From CAYVBE01 sp964572825 (GTDB lineage: Bacteria; Planctomycetota; Brocadiia; SM23-32): a stretch of DNA of 64,000 bases. Location of the stretch: assembly GCA_964572825.1 (NCBI GenBank), contig CAZNGS010000012.1:1-64000 (forward strand). The letters run 5' to 3'. The notes below the pieces were generated by a model. The model had not been told where the DNA came from and ran no database searches. It was given only the letters and a program-made list of their open reading frames with translations. The first letter of the stretch is position 1, and every line of letters starts with the position of its first letter. Position numbers and translations under genes: made by a program. This document shows positions 26,686 to 35,190 of the stretch, piece after piece.

Positions 26686-28194
26686 TCAATGCGTCATGGC
26701 GTACAGCACGATGTTCACGCCCAGCCGGAGCGCGTCTGCGTGCTGTATTGCTCGGGCGAAGGGGTGGTCGAATCCCCGCCATCCGCCTCCCAGGTCGTAG
26801 GGGCAGTAGATGACCGAGGTAGTCCCGCCCAGCTCCATCCCTTCCAGCGGCAGCGAAGGGGGACTCTCGCCCAGCGTCTGGAGGTAGTCGCTGTACTCGA
26901 CCCGCCGGATGCGATGAAGGATACTGTAGACCGGATGATCGTCCGGCAGTTTCTGCAGCTCACAGCCGGGGAGCACGCGGCCGATTTCGCGGCGGAAAGC
27001 GGCGTCGAACTGTCGCCTGCCCGCGCTGGGAGCGGCCAGCAGGAAACCGCCGCCGGTCAGGTACCGGCGCAGCGCCTGGACCTGCGGCTCGCTCAGCACA
27101 AAGTCGTAGCGCCCCGTCAGGTAGAGAAAGGGATACTGCATCAGCTCGCCGCCGACCAGGTCCACGGCCCGGCGCTGGAACTTGACCTCCGCGCTGGTGC
27201 CGGCGGCGACGGCCTTCAGCAGGTTGGCGATGGCGTTCGGCTGGGTGTCCCAGTTGTCGGTGAGCCGCGCCTGCGCGAACACGAAGTCCCCCCGCGCCCG
27301 CTCGTCGGCCTCGTAGTAGACCTTGGCGATGCTCTGGTAGCGGGCCAGCTCGAAGGTGGCCAGGCTGTAGACGATCATGTTGATGCCCAGCCGGCGCGCC
27401 TCTTCGGGCGCCACGCTGAGCGCCCCGGCCCGGACGTGGCCGTCCCAGCCGCAGCTCAGATCGTAGCGGGACAGGATGATCGCGGTTCGGTCGCCCAGCT
27501 CCAGCCCCAGGAATACGGGCTCGCCGCGGCCGCTCGGAGCGTCCGGCACGTCCCGGGTGTAGCTGAGCTCTTCCATTTCATAGTAACAGTGGAAGAGGGG
27601 ATGGTCCGTGCCGAGGCGCCGCCACCGGCGCGCCGGCAGCACGCGGTTCATCTCCCGCAGGAATGCCTTGAAGAAGTCCGGATCGCCGAAGCAGGTATCG
27701 CCCCAGATAGTGCCGCCGTTCTGGACGAATTCCCGCAGCCGGGCCACCTCCCCGTCCGGCAGGACGAAATCTTCGCTGCCGGTGTAGTAAAAGATGGGGC
27801 ATTGCGATGGATCGGGCTCGAACGCCTCCAGTGGCCCCCGCCTGTGCGTGTAGCGCACCTCGAGCGCCCGGTTGGCCAGCCGCACGAGCATGGGGGCGTC
27901 CCCGGGGTCCTTGTTCCAGTCATGATAGCGGACGCTTTTGCCGTCCCGGCTCACCTCCTGGATCTCTCCATACTGGATCTTGGCGATCAACGGGGGCGGG
28001 GCCGGAGGGCGCTTCTTCTCGGTGCGTCGCAACGGAGTTGCGGGAAGCGGCAGAGGCGGAAAGCTCTCGCCGCCCTTGCGTCGTTGCGGGTTGGCGGGCG
28101 GGGCGGAAGGGCAGGGCCCTTTCGGCAGGTCGTACTCCGCCGCGCTGACCGCCGCAGACACCAGGAGGAGGACAGCGACCAATGCTCTTTTCAT
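26686..28194 (-). CDS. Exported protein with two tandem DUF4159 domains
   Basis: A 502-aa protein with a signal peptide (MKRALVAVLLLVSAAVSAAE). A Pro-rich linker follows. Residues about 75-285 and 290-500 are two copies of DUF4159, an amidotransferase-like fold: compare FYYTGSEDFVLPDGEVARLREFVQNGG with LYLTGRYDFVLSEPQVQALRRYLTGGG, and RYDLSCGWDG with PYDLGGGWRG. Each copy ends in RLGIN or RLGVN. DUF4159 genes usually open the planctomycete MoxR/BatA operon, as here. Role unknown. Confidence 0.88.
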   Translation of the reverse strand: MKRALVAVLLLVSAAVSAAEYDLPKGPCPSAPPANPQRRKGGESFPPLPLPATPLRRTEKKRPPAPPPLIAKIQYGEIQEVSRDGKSVRYHDWNKDPGDAPMLVRLANRALEVRYTHRRGPLEAFEPDPSQCPIFYYTGSEDFVLPDGEVARLREFVQNGGTIWGDTCFGDPDFFKAFLREMNRVLPARRWRRLGTDHPLFHCYYEMEELSYTRDVPDAPSGRGEPVFLGLELGDRTAIILSRYDLSCGWDGHVRAGALSVAPEEARRLGINMIVYSLATFELARYQSIAKVYYEADERARGDFVFAQARLTDNWDTQPNAIANLLKAVAAGTSAEVKFQRRAVDLVGGELMQYPFLYLTGRYDFVLSEPQVQALRRYLTGGGFLLAAPSAGRRQFDAAFRREIGRVLPGCELQKLPDDHPVYSILHRIRRVEYSDYLQTLGESPPSLPLEGMELGGTTSVIYCPYDLGGGWRGFDHPFARAIQHADALRLGVNIVLYAMTH

Positions 28195-28271
28195 ACCGGT
28201 GATCCCCCCTTTCGGCGCAAGGGAGACGGAGAGGTGGCGTCACCAAACCTACCACCTCTGTGCATAACATT

Positions 28272-28300
28272 ATAATATGCTCGTTAACTGCACTTTGCAA
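28272..28300 (-). promoter_or_regulatory. Promoter for the DUF4159-MoxR-VWA operon
   Basis: On the minus strand, TTGCAA (28300-28295) and TATTAT (28277-28272) are spaced by 17 bp, about 70-75 nt before the DUF4159 start. It lies directly past the truncated transposase, in locally AT-rich sequence. Confidence 0.5.
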
Positions 28301-28314
28301 GGCATACTCTGTCC

Positions 28315-28773
28315 TTAGCCCTTGTCGCCCACCAGCGCCTCGGCCCCCGTCAGAAGATCGGGATGCCTCTCGGCCACCCCGTCCAAAAGGTCCGGGAAGA
28401 CCTTGTTGTCCGGACCTGTCTGCGTGCAACGCACAGGCAGGCGGGAAGCGGGGGTCACCTCGTAGCCCGCCGGCAGCTCCTGTTCGGTACCCTTGAGGGG
28501 GTCGAATCCGCATACCTGGCACAGCTGAGCGTTCCTGAGAAGCTCCCGTTTCAGTGATTCCATGGTCGGATGCTGAAACACTATGCCGGCCAGCACCGAG
28601 TTCCACGTCGCCCGCACCGGGTAGTCGGCCCGTCCGTTTGCCCGGTCCGGTTCCAGATGACGCATAAACAACTCGTCGGGCGGGGCCTCAAGCACGAGCC
28701 GGAGGCGCTTCAGCTCGCCGAGATTTTCCACATCCTCCCATGAAAACAGCCGCGTCTGCGGTATAATGGCCAT
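28315..28773 (-). pseudogene. Truncated IS1182/IS4-type transposase (N-terminal fragment)
   Basis: A 152-codon fragment whose middle, VRATWNSVLAGIVFQHPTM and LRNAQLCQVCGFDPL, matches the N-terminal DUF772-type domain of IS1182-like transposases. The frame runs to GDKG and then a TAA. In intact enzymes the second catalytic aspartate lies in a D-K/R-G-Y-D motif, so the stop falls at that Tyr and about two thirds of the enzyme is missing. Sequence after the stop does not resume the family in any frame I checked. ATG 28773 has a good AAGGAG ribosome site, which is locked in the hairpin 28775-28845. Confidence 0.7.
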
Positions 28774-28774
28774 T

Positions 28775-28845
28775 GTGCGGTTCTCCTTTCTGGAGTCAAC
28801 CGTATCCTACCGTTAAACCGGTAGATACGACAAAGGAAACCGCAC
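28775..28845 (-). repeat. 71-nt inverted repeat over the transposase ribosome-binding site
   Basis: GTGCGGTT (28775-28782) pairs with AACCGCAC (28838-28845). Inner arms TCCTTT/AAAGGA, CGTATC/GATACG and TACCG/CGGTA also pair across a TTAA-rich loop. In the transposase mRNA the AAGGAG lies in the 3' arm and the structure ends 1 nt before the ATG. Such a fold would block translation of read-through transcripts. Confidence 0.65.
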
Positions 28846-28888
28846 ATTCCTTTTCTGGGGTGAAATCAGCGGCTTTGGAGCGCCGAAC

Positions 28889-28911
28889 CCCGCCACAGGG
28901 CCTGTGGCGGG
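28889..28911. repeat. Perfect 23-bp GC-rich palindrome
   Basis: CCCGCCACAGG (28889-28899) is the exact reverse complement of CCTGTGGCGGG (28901-28911), with a single G between. No T-run follows. Confidence 0.6.
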
Positions 28912-29031
28912 CCGAATGTGGGGTAACTACTTTTCTGCCCCTTCCCCAGCTCCCTGCAGCCCCACCTTCGGTGCTATTGCACAACCCCCTCCTGGCTTCG
29001 GCCGACGGAGCGCGTTCTGCAACAGCGCCTC

Positions 29032-29292
29032 AGCTCGACTTTCGACATTACGCTGCTGGGCTCTTGGCGCCACGCTGTGTCATTGTGAAAATGTTCAGAG
29101 GTGGCAGACTTTATGTTCGCACGGGGCAGAATGCGGGCGTTGAAAAAGTAATTCGCCCTGAGTGTCTGCCCGCGCCACAGCCTTGGGAGCCGTACGCACG
29201 TGGAACAGTTGAGCCCGGAAAGGGCGCCCATTCTCCCGCGGGGACGCTATATATGGGGAGGGCTTTCCTCTTCAATTGTCGAAAGTCGAGCT
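29032..29292. repeat. 261-bp segment bounded by perfect 16-bp inverted repeats
   Basis: AGCTCGACTTTCGACA (29032-29047) recurs as its exact reverse complement at 29277-29292. Nothing in between is a credible gene. It could be a MITE or the ends of a decayed mobile element. The whole stretch 28846-29348 is otherwise without genes. Confidence 0.5.
29211..29258 (+). repeat. Degenerate REP-like element
   Basis: GAGCCCGGAAAGGGCGC (29211-29227), followed by GCTATATATGGGG, resembles the REP block at 36623-36650 (GCGCCCTGAAAGGGCGC, then TATATACCAGCC), with several changes. It is probably an older copy of the same family. Confidence 0.4.
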
Positions 29293-29348
29293 TAGAATCG
29301 ACGCAAATGGCTCTTTCGGGCAGGCCGTGGCGCCCGACTATCGCCCTG

Positions 29349-30794
29349 CTACACCGTGGGTGCGGTGGGACCGTCCGGGGCCTCGCCGCCGGGGGGCCAT
29401 TCGGTATTCGGCCGCGGGATGCGCGCGCAGACCTGCCCCTTCCAGGCCTCCAGGCGGTTCATCATGTCGTTGCGAAGTGCGGGCATCTCCTGGGACAGGT
29501 CGTTCTCCTCGCCGATGTCCTCGCGCAGGTTGTAGAGCTCCAGGTGGCCATCCTCGAAGAACTCGATCAGCTTGTGATCGGCCATTCGCACCGAGCAGCC
29601 CGGCCGCCCGCCGCAGTTCGAGTAGTGGGGGTAGTGCCAGAAGATGGCGTCGCGGTTGAGCGACTGCTGGCCGCTGAGGAGCGGCACCAGGCTGACGCCG
29701 TCTACGTGCTGGGCCGGGTCCGGCGCGGCGCCCGCCGCCTCCAGCAGCGTGGGGTAGAAATCCGTGCTCGTCACCGGCTCCGCGCAGCGGGAGCCGCGCG
29801 CGGTGACGCCGGGCCAGCGGACGATCGTGGAGACGCGGGTCCCTCCCTCATACATCCACCCCTTCCCGTAGGCCAGCGGCAGGTTGCTGGTGACGCCGCC
29901 CCCGCGGCCGGTCGCCAGCCCCCCGTTGTCCGAAGTGAACACGACCACGGTGTTGCCCCACTGCCCGGTCTTCTTCAGGTGGTCCACGACGCGCCCGATG
30001 TTCTCGTCCACGCTCTCGACCATGGCCGCGTATTCCGGGTAGGATTGCAGCACACGCCGCTTGATCATCTGCTTCTCGTCCGGATCGAACGGACTGGGTC
30101 CGATCAGTTCGGCGGGGTCCCGGTTCGCCAGCTCCATCTCCTCCGCCTTGCGCCGGTATTTTTCGACGATCTGCTCTTTGCCCTGGATGGGGGTGTGGAC
30201 GGAGTAGAACCAGAGGTTGAGAAAGAACGGGACTTCCGTGCGATTTTGGAGCCACTTGATGGCCAGATCGGTCAAGTAGTCGGTCAGATACAAGCCCTCC
30301 TCGCGGTCCTCGAGCGTGGGAATGCCCCAGGGGCTGAAATAGCCGTGGACGGGCATGCCCCATTCGCAGCCCCCCAGGTTGACGTCGAATCCGTGCCGGT
30401 CGGGGTAGTAGTCCGCTTCTCCCAGATGCCATTTGCCCACATGGCAGGTCCGGTAGCCCTGGTCGGCCAGCGCGCGGGCAAGGCTCCTCTCCGAGTGCGG
30501 AAGCTGGCGGATGTAGGGTGCATCAATGACGCGTCCGCTGCGCGGGTGCAGCCGCCAGTGCCAGTCGATGTAATTGGTCAGACCCAGTCGCGCCGGGTAT
30601 TTGCCCGTCATAATGCTCGCCCGCGTCGGCGAGCAGACCGGGCATGAGGCGTAGGCATCGGTGAACAGCATCCCCTCGCGTGCCAGGGCGTCGATGTGGG
30701 GGGTCTCGTAGAACTCGCTGCCGTAGCACGAAACGTCCCTCCAGCCCAGGTCGTCGATGAGGATAAACAGCACGTTCGGGCGAGTGGCGCTCAC
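29349..30794 (-). CDS. Sulfatase, type I
   Basis: A 481-aa sulfatase with the formylglycine motif CSPTR (Cys54 in the motif), DD in the first strand (Asp14-15) and GKWHLG, the conserved Lys/His element. FTSDNGG carries the second metal ligands. GTG 30794 is preceded by AAGGAG. There is no signal peptide, so the product is probably cytoplasmic. The C-terminus ends with an extended Pro-rich tail. It stands alone between two repeat-rich intergenic stretches, on the strand opposite to the VIT gene. Confidence 0.92.
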   Translation of the reverse strand: MSATRPNVLFILIDDLGWRDVSCYGSEFYETPHIDALAREGMLFTDAYASCPVCSPTRASIMTGKYPARLGLTNYIDWHWRLHPRSGRVIDAPYIRQLPHSERSLARALADQGYRTCHVGKWHLGEADYYPDRHGFDVNLGGCEWGMPVHGYFSPWGIPTLEDREEGLYLTDYLTDLAIKWLQNRTEVPFFLNLWFYSVHTPIQGKEQIVEKYRRKAEEMELANRDPAELIGPSPFDPDEKQMIKRRVLQSYPEYAAMVESVDENIGRVVDHLKKTGQWGNTVVVFTSDNGGLATGRGGGVTSNLPLAYGKGWMYEGGTRVSTIVRWPGVTARGSRCAEPVTSTDFYPTLLEAAGAAPDPAQHVDGVSLVPLLSGQQSLNRDAIFWHYPHYSNCGGRPGCSVRMADHKLIEFFEDGHLELYNLREDIGEENDLSQEMPALRNDMMNRLEAWKGQVCARIPRPNTEWPPGGEAPDGPTAPTV

Positions 30795-30856
30795 AACTGG
30801 CTCCTTGTCATCGCAACCGCAGGGAAAACAGCGAACCGGACTGCGGATTATAGTGG

Positions 30857-31000
30857 GGCACGGGTCCCCGTGCCAGCGTGCCGGGGCACACGGACCTCAG
30901 GCGGGGGCGCCTGAGCTACACGCGCTTCGGTGCGCCGGGGCGGCTGATGTGTGGCGCAGCCCTTCGACGGGCTCAGGGTGGTGAGCGGAGTCGAACCACC
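30857..31000. repeat. Cluster of palindromic dispersed-type repeats
   Basis: The 343-nt gap 30795-31137 holds no gene. Hairpins lie at 30857-30874 (GGCACGGG/CCCGTGCC) and 30896-30915 (CTCAGGCG/CGCCTGAG, GGGG loop). A third block at 30956-31000 carries AGCCCTTCGACGGGCT and GGTGGT/ACCACC around GAGCGGAGTCGA. That last motif is a frequent intergenic repeat in environmental genomes. Confidence 0.5.
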
Positions 31001-31137
31001 GTCCCCGGCTGCGGCCGTTTGGTTCGGACACCCCGGATACGATTCGTTACAAAGCCTTTACACACAGGACGCTCTCGCCGTGGTATGGTGAACAGTGTTG
31101 GAAACGCAGGCTCCTGCAAGCATCGGAGGCGCGGGCG

Positions 31138-33405
31138 ATGAAACGAATGGCGCATGGTGCAATCGTTTGCTTTGTGATCGGGGTAATCATTCCGACCGTG
31201 GCCCTGGGACAGGTTCGAGCAACGCCGTTGCAGGCCGAGAACCTGGTGGTGCCCCAGGTGGGAGGATTCAGGGCCCGCGGCGGGGCCGAAACCGTGGAGA
31301 TCACGAAGGTCGAAGTGGCCGTGCGCATACGCCACAGGGTCGCCACCACCACGATGGACATCGCCCTGCGCAACCGCACCGGCCGCCGGCAGGAAGCCGA
31401 GCTGGTGGTGCCGGTGCCCGAGGGCGCGGTGGTGAAGGGCTTCGCCTACGAGGGAGGCGCAGAGGAACCCACCGCGCAGCTCTTGCCCAGAGAGGACGCC
31501 ACGCGGACGTATGAGTCGATCGTGGCCCGCATCCGGGACCCGGCCCTGCTGGAGTTCGTGGGTTGGAACCTGGTGCGCTCCTCGGTGTTCCCCGTGCCCG
31601 CGGGCGGTTCACAGAAGGTGCGGCTTTGCTACGAACATCTCCTGCCGCACACAGACGACCGGGTGGACTACGTCCTTCCGCGGACCGAATCGCTCCGCTA
31701 CCGCCTGCCCTGGCACGTCAGCGCCACCATCGTCTCCGAAAGCCCCGTATCCGCCGTCTATTCGCCCAGCCACCGGCTGGATGTGGAGCGACTCGGCCCG
31801 AAGTCGGTCAGAGTGCAGGTCGCGGACGTCGCGCGGACTGATCCCGGTCCCTTCCGTCTCTATTACCTGCTGGGCGGGGAAGCTGTTTCGGCGTCCCTGT
31901 TCGCCTACCCCGACCCGACGGTCGGCGGCGGCTATTTTCTGCTGCTGGCGGGATTGCCGGCGGAGCTGCCTCCGGGAAAGACGCCCGTGAAGCGCGACGT
32001 GACGCTGGTGCTGGACCGCTCCGGCAGCATGCGCGGCGAGAAGCTGCGGCAGGTGCGCGAGGCGGCCCTGCAGGTCATCGGCGGGCTCGATGAGGGCGAG
32101 GCGTTTAACGTAATCTTCTACAACCAGAGCGTTGACCGGTTCGCCGACGGATCGGTGCTGAAAACGCCCGAGACCGTGAAGCGGGCCGAGCGTTACCTGG
32201 AGAGCGTCAACGTGCTGGGCGGAACCAATATCCACGACGCGCTGCTGGAGGCCCTGCGGCAGAAGCCGCGCCCGCGAATGCTGCCCGTGGTGCTGTTCCT
32301 GACCGACGGCCTGCCCACCGTGGGCCGAACCTCCGAGGCAGCCATACGGCGCCTGGCGGCGGAGGGCAATCCGCACGAGAAGCGTGTGTTCACCTTCGGC
32401 GTGGGGGCGGACGTGAACGCCCCCCTGCTGCAGAGCCTGGCCCGTCGCAGCCGCGCCACCTCCACCTTCGTCCTGCCCGGCCAGAGCGTCGAGGTCGAGG
32501 TTGCAGAGGTTTTCCGGCAGCTCTGCGGCCCCGTGATGGCAAAGCCCGAGCTGGCCCTGCGTGGCCCCGACGGCGCACCGGCGCCGGGCCGTCTGGTGGA
32601 CGTGGTTCCGTCCCCGGTGCCCGACCTGTTCTTCGGGGACGAGCTGGTGGTGCTGGGCAAATACCTGGGGGCGGAACCACTCCATTTCCGGCTCCACGGG
32701 GACTACCTGGGGGCGCGGCGCACGTTCAGGTTCTCTTTCGACCTGTCGGAGGCGACCACGGAGAACAGTTTCGTTCCGCGGCTGTGGGCCAGCCGCAAGA
32801 TAGGCGTCCTGGTGCAGGAGATCCGCGAGGCAGGCGCGGGTGAGTTACCCCCCGCCGGGCCACCGGAGATCAGCGACCCCAGGCTGCAGGAGCTGGTGGA
32901 GGAAGTGGTGCGGCTGAGCAGGGAGTTCGGAGTGCTGACCGAGTATACCGCCTTCCTGGCCCGCGAGGGAACGGATCTTTCCCCCGTGGGGGACGTGCTG
33001 GCCGAAGCCCGTCGCAACTTCGCCAACCGGGCCATCCGCGATCGCTCCGGCTGGGAGGGTGTCAACCAGAGCATCAACGCCCAGCGGCAGATGGAGCAGG
33101 TCACCCTTAATGCCCGCAACGCTCTCGTGGACAGGAATCTGCGCGCCGTGGAGACTGCGGCGCTCCAGCAGGTCAACGACCGCGCCTTCTACCGCCGGGG
33201 GCAGCGCTGGGTGGACAGCCGTCTGCTGGCGGACGGCAAGTCGGTAGAGCCGGCGCGGATCGTCGAGTTTGACTCGGACGAGTTCCGCACCATCGTCCGA
33301 GAGCTCGCCCGCCAGAACCGCCAGGGCTGCATCGTCCTGCGGGGCGAGGTGCTGCTGGTGGTCGAGGGCGAGAACCTGCTCATCCGAAATCCAGACGGGG
33401 AGTGA
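31138..33405 (+). CDS. Exported VIT and VWA domain protein
   Basis: A 755-aa protein with a signal peptide (cleavage near residue 24, VALGQ). The VIT domain (about 45-175) contains LRNRTGRRQEAELVVPVPEGA and FPVPAGGSQKVRLCYEHLLP, like the inter-alpha-trypsin inhibitor heavy chain module. The VWA domain (about 285-470) has an intact metal site, DRSGS, in the strand VTLVLDRSGSM. The long C-terminus (about 480-755) is unlike named domains. GGAGG precedes ATG 31138. First of three same-strand exported genes, 86 nt before the next. Substrate and partners unknown. Confidence 0.9.
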   Translation: MKRMAHGAIVCFVIGVIIPTVALGQVRATPLQAENLVVPQVGGFRARGGAETVEITKVEVAVRIRHRVATTTMDIALRNRTGRRQEAELVVPVPEGAVVKGFAYEGGAEEPTAQLLPREDATRTYESIVARIRDPALLEFVGWNLVRSSVFPVPAGGSQKVRLCYEHLLPHTDDRVDYVLPRTESLRYRLPWHVSATIVSESPVSAVYSPSHRLDVERLGPKSVRVQVADVARTDPGPFRLYYLLGGEAVSASLFAYPDPTVGGGYFLLLAGLPAELPPGKTPVKRDVTLVLDRSGSMRGEKLRQVREAALQVIGGLDEGEAFNVIFYNQSVDRFADGSVLKTPETVKRAERYLESVNVLGGTNIHDALLEALRQKPRPRMLPVVLFLTDGLPTVGRTSEAAIRRLAAEGNPHEKRVFTFGVGADVNAPLLQSLARRSRATSTFVLPGQSVEVEVAEVFRQLCGPVMAKPELALRGPDGAPAPGRLVDVVPSPVPDLFFGDELVVLGKYLGAEPLHFRLHGDYLGARRTFRFSFDLSEATTENSFVPRLWASRKIGVLVQEIREAGAGELPPAGPPEISDPRLQELVEEVVRLSREFGVLTEYTAFLAREGTDLSPVGDVLAEARRNFANRAIRDRSGWEGVNQSINAQRQMEQVTLNARNALVDRNLRAVETAALQQVNDRAFYRRGQRWVDSRLLADGKSVEPARIVEFDSDEFRTIVRELARQNRQGCIVLRGEVLLVVEGENLLIRNPDGE

Positions 33406-33491
33406 CCGTGATTTGTGAACAAGAAGGGCGGAACATCGAGCACCGCCCGTGCATCCAATGGAGTGATGGACCTTCTCCAGGGAGGAGCAAG

Positions 33492-35147
33492 ATGAAGCGC
33501 CACGGACTCAAGATGGCAATCGGGGTGTGCATCGCCCTGGCCTGCGCCGCCGCACAGGAGGTGCGGGCGCAAAAACCGGCCTCAGCCGAGCTGCGCGGCC
33601 GGCTCCGGCGCGTCTCGCTGTTCAAGAACGGGCTGGGTTTCTTCACCACCGAGTCACCCTTGCCGGAGGGGGTCGAGGGTATCGTGCGGCTCAGGCCCTT
33701 CCTGGCGCCCTCGCACGGTACGTTTTGGGTCAGTTATCCCCGGGATATAGCCCTGGACAACCTGGTGGCGCGTGAGGCGTATTCCGAGGAGACGGTCGAG
33801 GCCGCCACAGTGCCCGAACTGCTGCGCGCGAACGTCGGCCGACGCGTCCGCCTCTACCTGAGCCCGGGCGCCGAGGCGTGGCTGGAGGGCACCCTGATCT
33901 CCGTGGCCGAGGGTCGCGGCGTGCCGCGCCCGAGCCCGTACACCGCGTACCACACGTCCGCAAGCCCTATCTCGGGCCATATCATGGGCCACCTGGCGGT
34001 TCTGGAGACGAAGGACGGGAAGACGGCATTCAACCCCGCCTCCGTTGCGCGCATTGATTTCCCCGACAATGAGATGGCGCATTCGTTCGGGCGGCGGCAG
34101 AAGACGGTGGAGCTGGTGGCTCGCCTCTCCCGGCCCGCGCCGGGCAAGACGCTGGAGGCGTCCTACCTGGCCAAGGGCATCACCTGGGCGCCCAGCTACG
34201 TGGTGGATATCTCCGGGGAGAGCAAGGCCCACCTGGCCGCCAAGGCGCTGGTCGTCAACGAGGCCGCCGACCTGGAGAACGTCCACGTGGACCTTGTGAC
34301 CGGGTTTCCGCACCTTAAATTCAGCGATGTCCTGAGCCCGATCGCCCGCAAGGAGACGCTGTCCGAGTTCTTCGAGTCCCTGCGCCGCGACGAGGGCTCG
34401 GTCCAGGGGCGTCAGGTAGTCGTCAGGCAACGGGAAGCCGTTTACCGGCCGGGCGCGGAGCTGCCGGACTACGGCGCGGGCGCGGCGGGCACCGCTGCCG
34501 AGGACCTGTTCCTCTACCCCCTGGAGAACGTCTCTCTGGGGAAGGGCGAGACCGGCTATTTCCCGCTGTTCACCGAACCGGTCCCCTGCGAGCATATCTA
34601 TCAGTGGGAGGTCCCGAACTACCTGGACGAACGCGAGCGCTACCGACGCGGCGAAGAGGAGGCCGAGGAACAGATCGTGTGGCACAGCCTGAGGCTGGAG
34701 AACACCACCGACGTTCCCTGGACCACCGCAGCGGCTCAGACCGTCCGCGACGGCCAGATCCTGGGCCAAGATATCCTGTCCTATACCCCGCGCGCCGGAA
34801 AGCAGACGCTGCGTATTACCCGAGCGGTCAGCGTGGCGACCGACGAGGCCGAATACGAGGTCGAACGCGAGGTGGATGCCCGACGCATCTACGGCTACCA
34901 CTACGATCTGGTCACCGTCCGCGGGACGTTGCGGGTCAGCAACTTCAAGGAGAGGCGCATCAAGCTGGAGATCGTCAAGACCCTCTCCGGCGAGATTCAG
35001 TCCACCGACCCCGAGCCGGAGGTGGAACAGCTCGTGCGCGGCCTCAAGGGGGTCGACAAGCTCAACCGGCTGAACTGGACGATCGAGATGAAGCCGGGCG
35101 AATCGCAGAACGTGGAATACACCTACAAGGTGCTCGTGCGCCGATGA
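33492..35147 (+). CDS. Exported DUF4139-like protein
   Basis: A 551-aa protein with a signal peptide (MKRHGLKMAIGVCIALACAAAQ, processed near AQA). The middle segment YLAKGITWAPSYVVDISG is the hallmark of DUF4139 (mucoidy-inhibitor-like) proteins. Start ATG 33492 follows GGGAGGAGC; an upstream GTG at 33402 overlaps the previous gene and lacks signal-peptide character. The signal-peptide region is nearly the same as that of the next gene. Function unknown. Confidence 0.82.
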   Translation: MKRHGLKMAIGVCIALACAAAQEVRAQKPASAELRGRLRRVSLFKNGLGFFTTESPLPEGVEGIVRLRPFLAPSHGTFWVSYPRDIALDNLVAREAYSEETVEAATVPELLRANVGRRVRLYLSPGAEAWLEGTLISVAEGRGVPRPSPYTAYHTSASPISGHIMGHLAVLETKDGKTAFNPASVARIDFPDNEMAHSFGRRQKTVELVARLSRPAPGKTLEASYLAKGITWAPSYVVDISGESKAHLAAKALVVNEAADLENVHVDLVTGFPHLKFSDVLSPIARKETLSEFFESLRRDEGSVQGRQVVVRQREAVYRPGAELPDYGAGAAGTAAEDLFLYPLENVSLGKGETGYFPLFTEPVPCEHIYQWEVPNYLDERERYRRGEEEAEEQIVWHSLRLENTTDVPWTTAAAQTVRDGQILGQDILSYTPRAGKQTLRITRAVSVATDEAEYEVEREVDARRIYGYHYDLVTVRGTLRVSNFKERRIKLEIVKTLSGEIQSTDPEPEVEQLVRGLKGVDKLNRLNWTIEMKPGESQNVEYTYKVLVRR

Positions 35148-35190
35148 CGGAACTGAATCTGACGGATACTCTTGACGGAGGAGGAGCGCT

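Noticed and set aside
20916..26813. Plus-strand open frame of 1965 codons
   Set aside because: It lies antisense to three genes with clear VWA, BatA and DUF58/MoxR domains. Long antisense frames are normal at this GC content, and its translation has no recognisable motif.
28773..30647. Plus-strand open frame of 624 codons
   Set aside because: It runs through palindromic repeats and antisense to a sulfatase. No domain or ribosome site supports it.
30956..31000. tRNA-like T-arm (TTCGACTCC on the minus strand)
   Set aside because: There is no acceptor stem, D arm or anticodon arm. The motif is part of a dispersed palindromic repeat.
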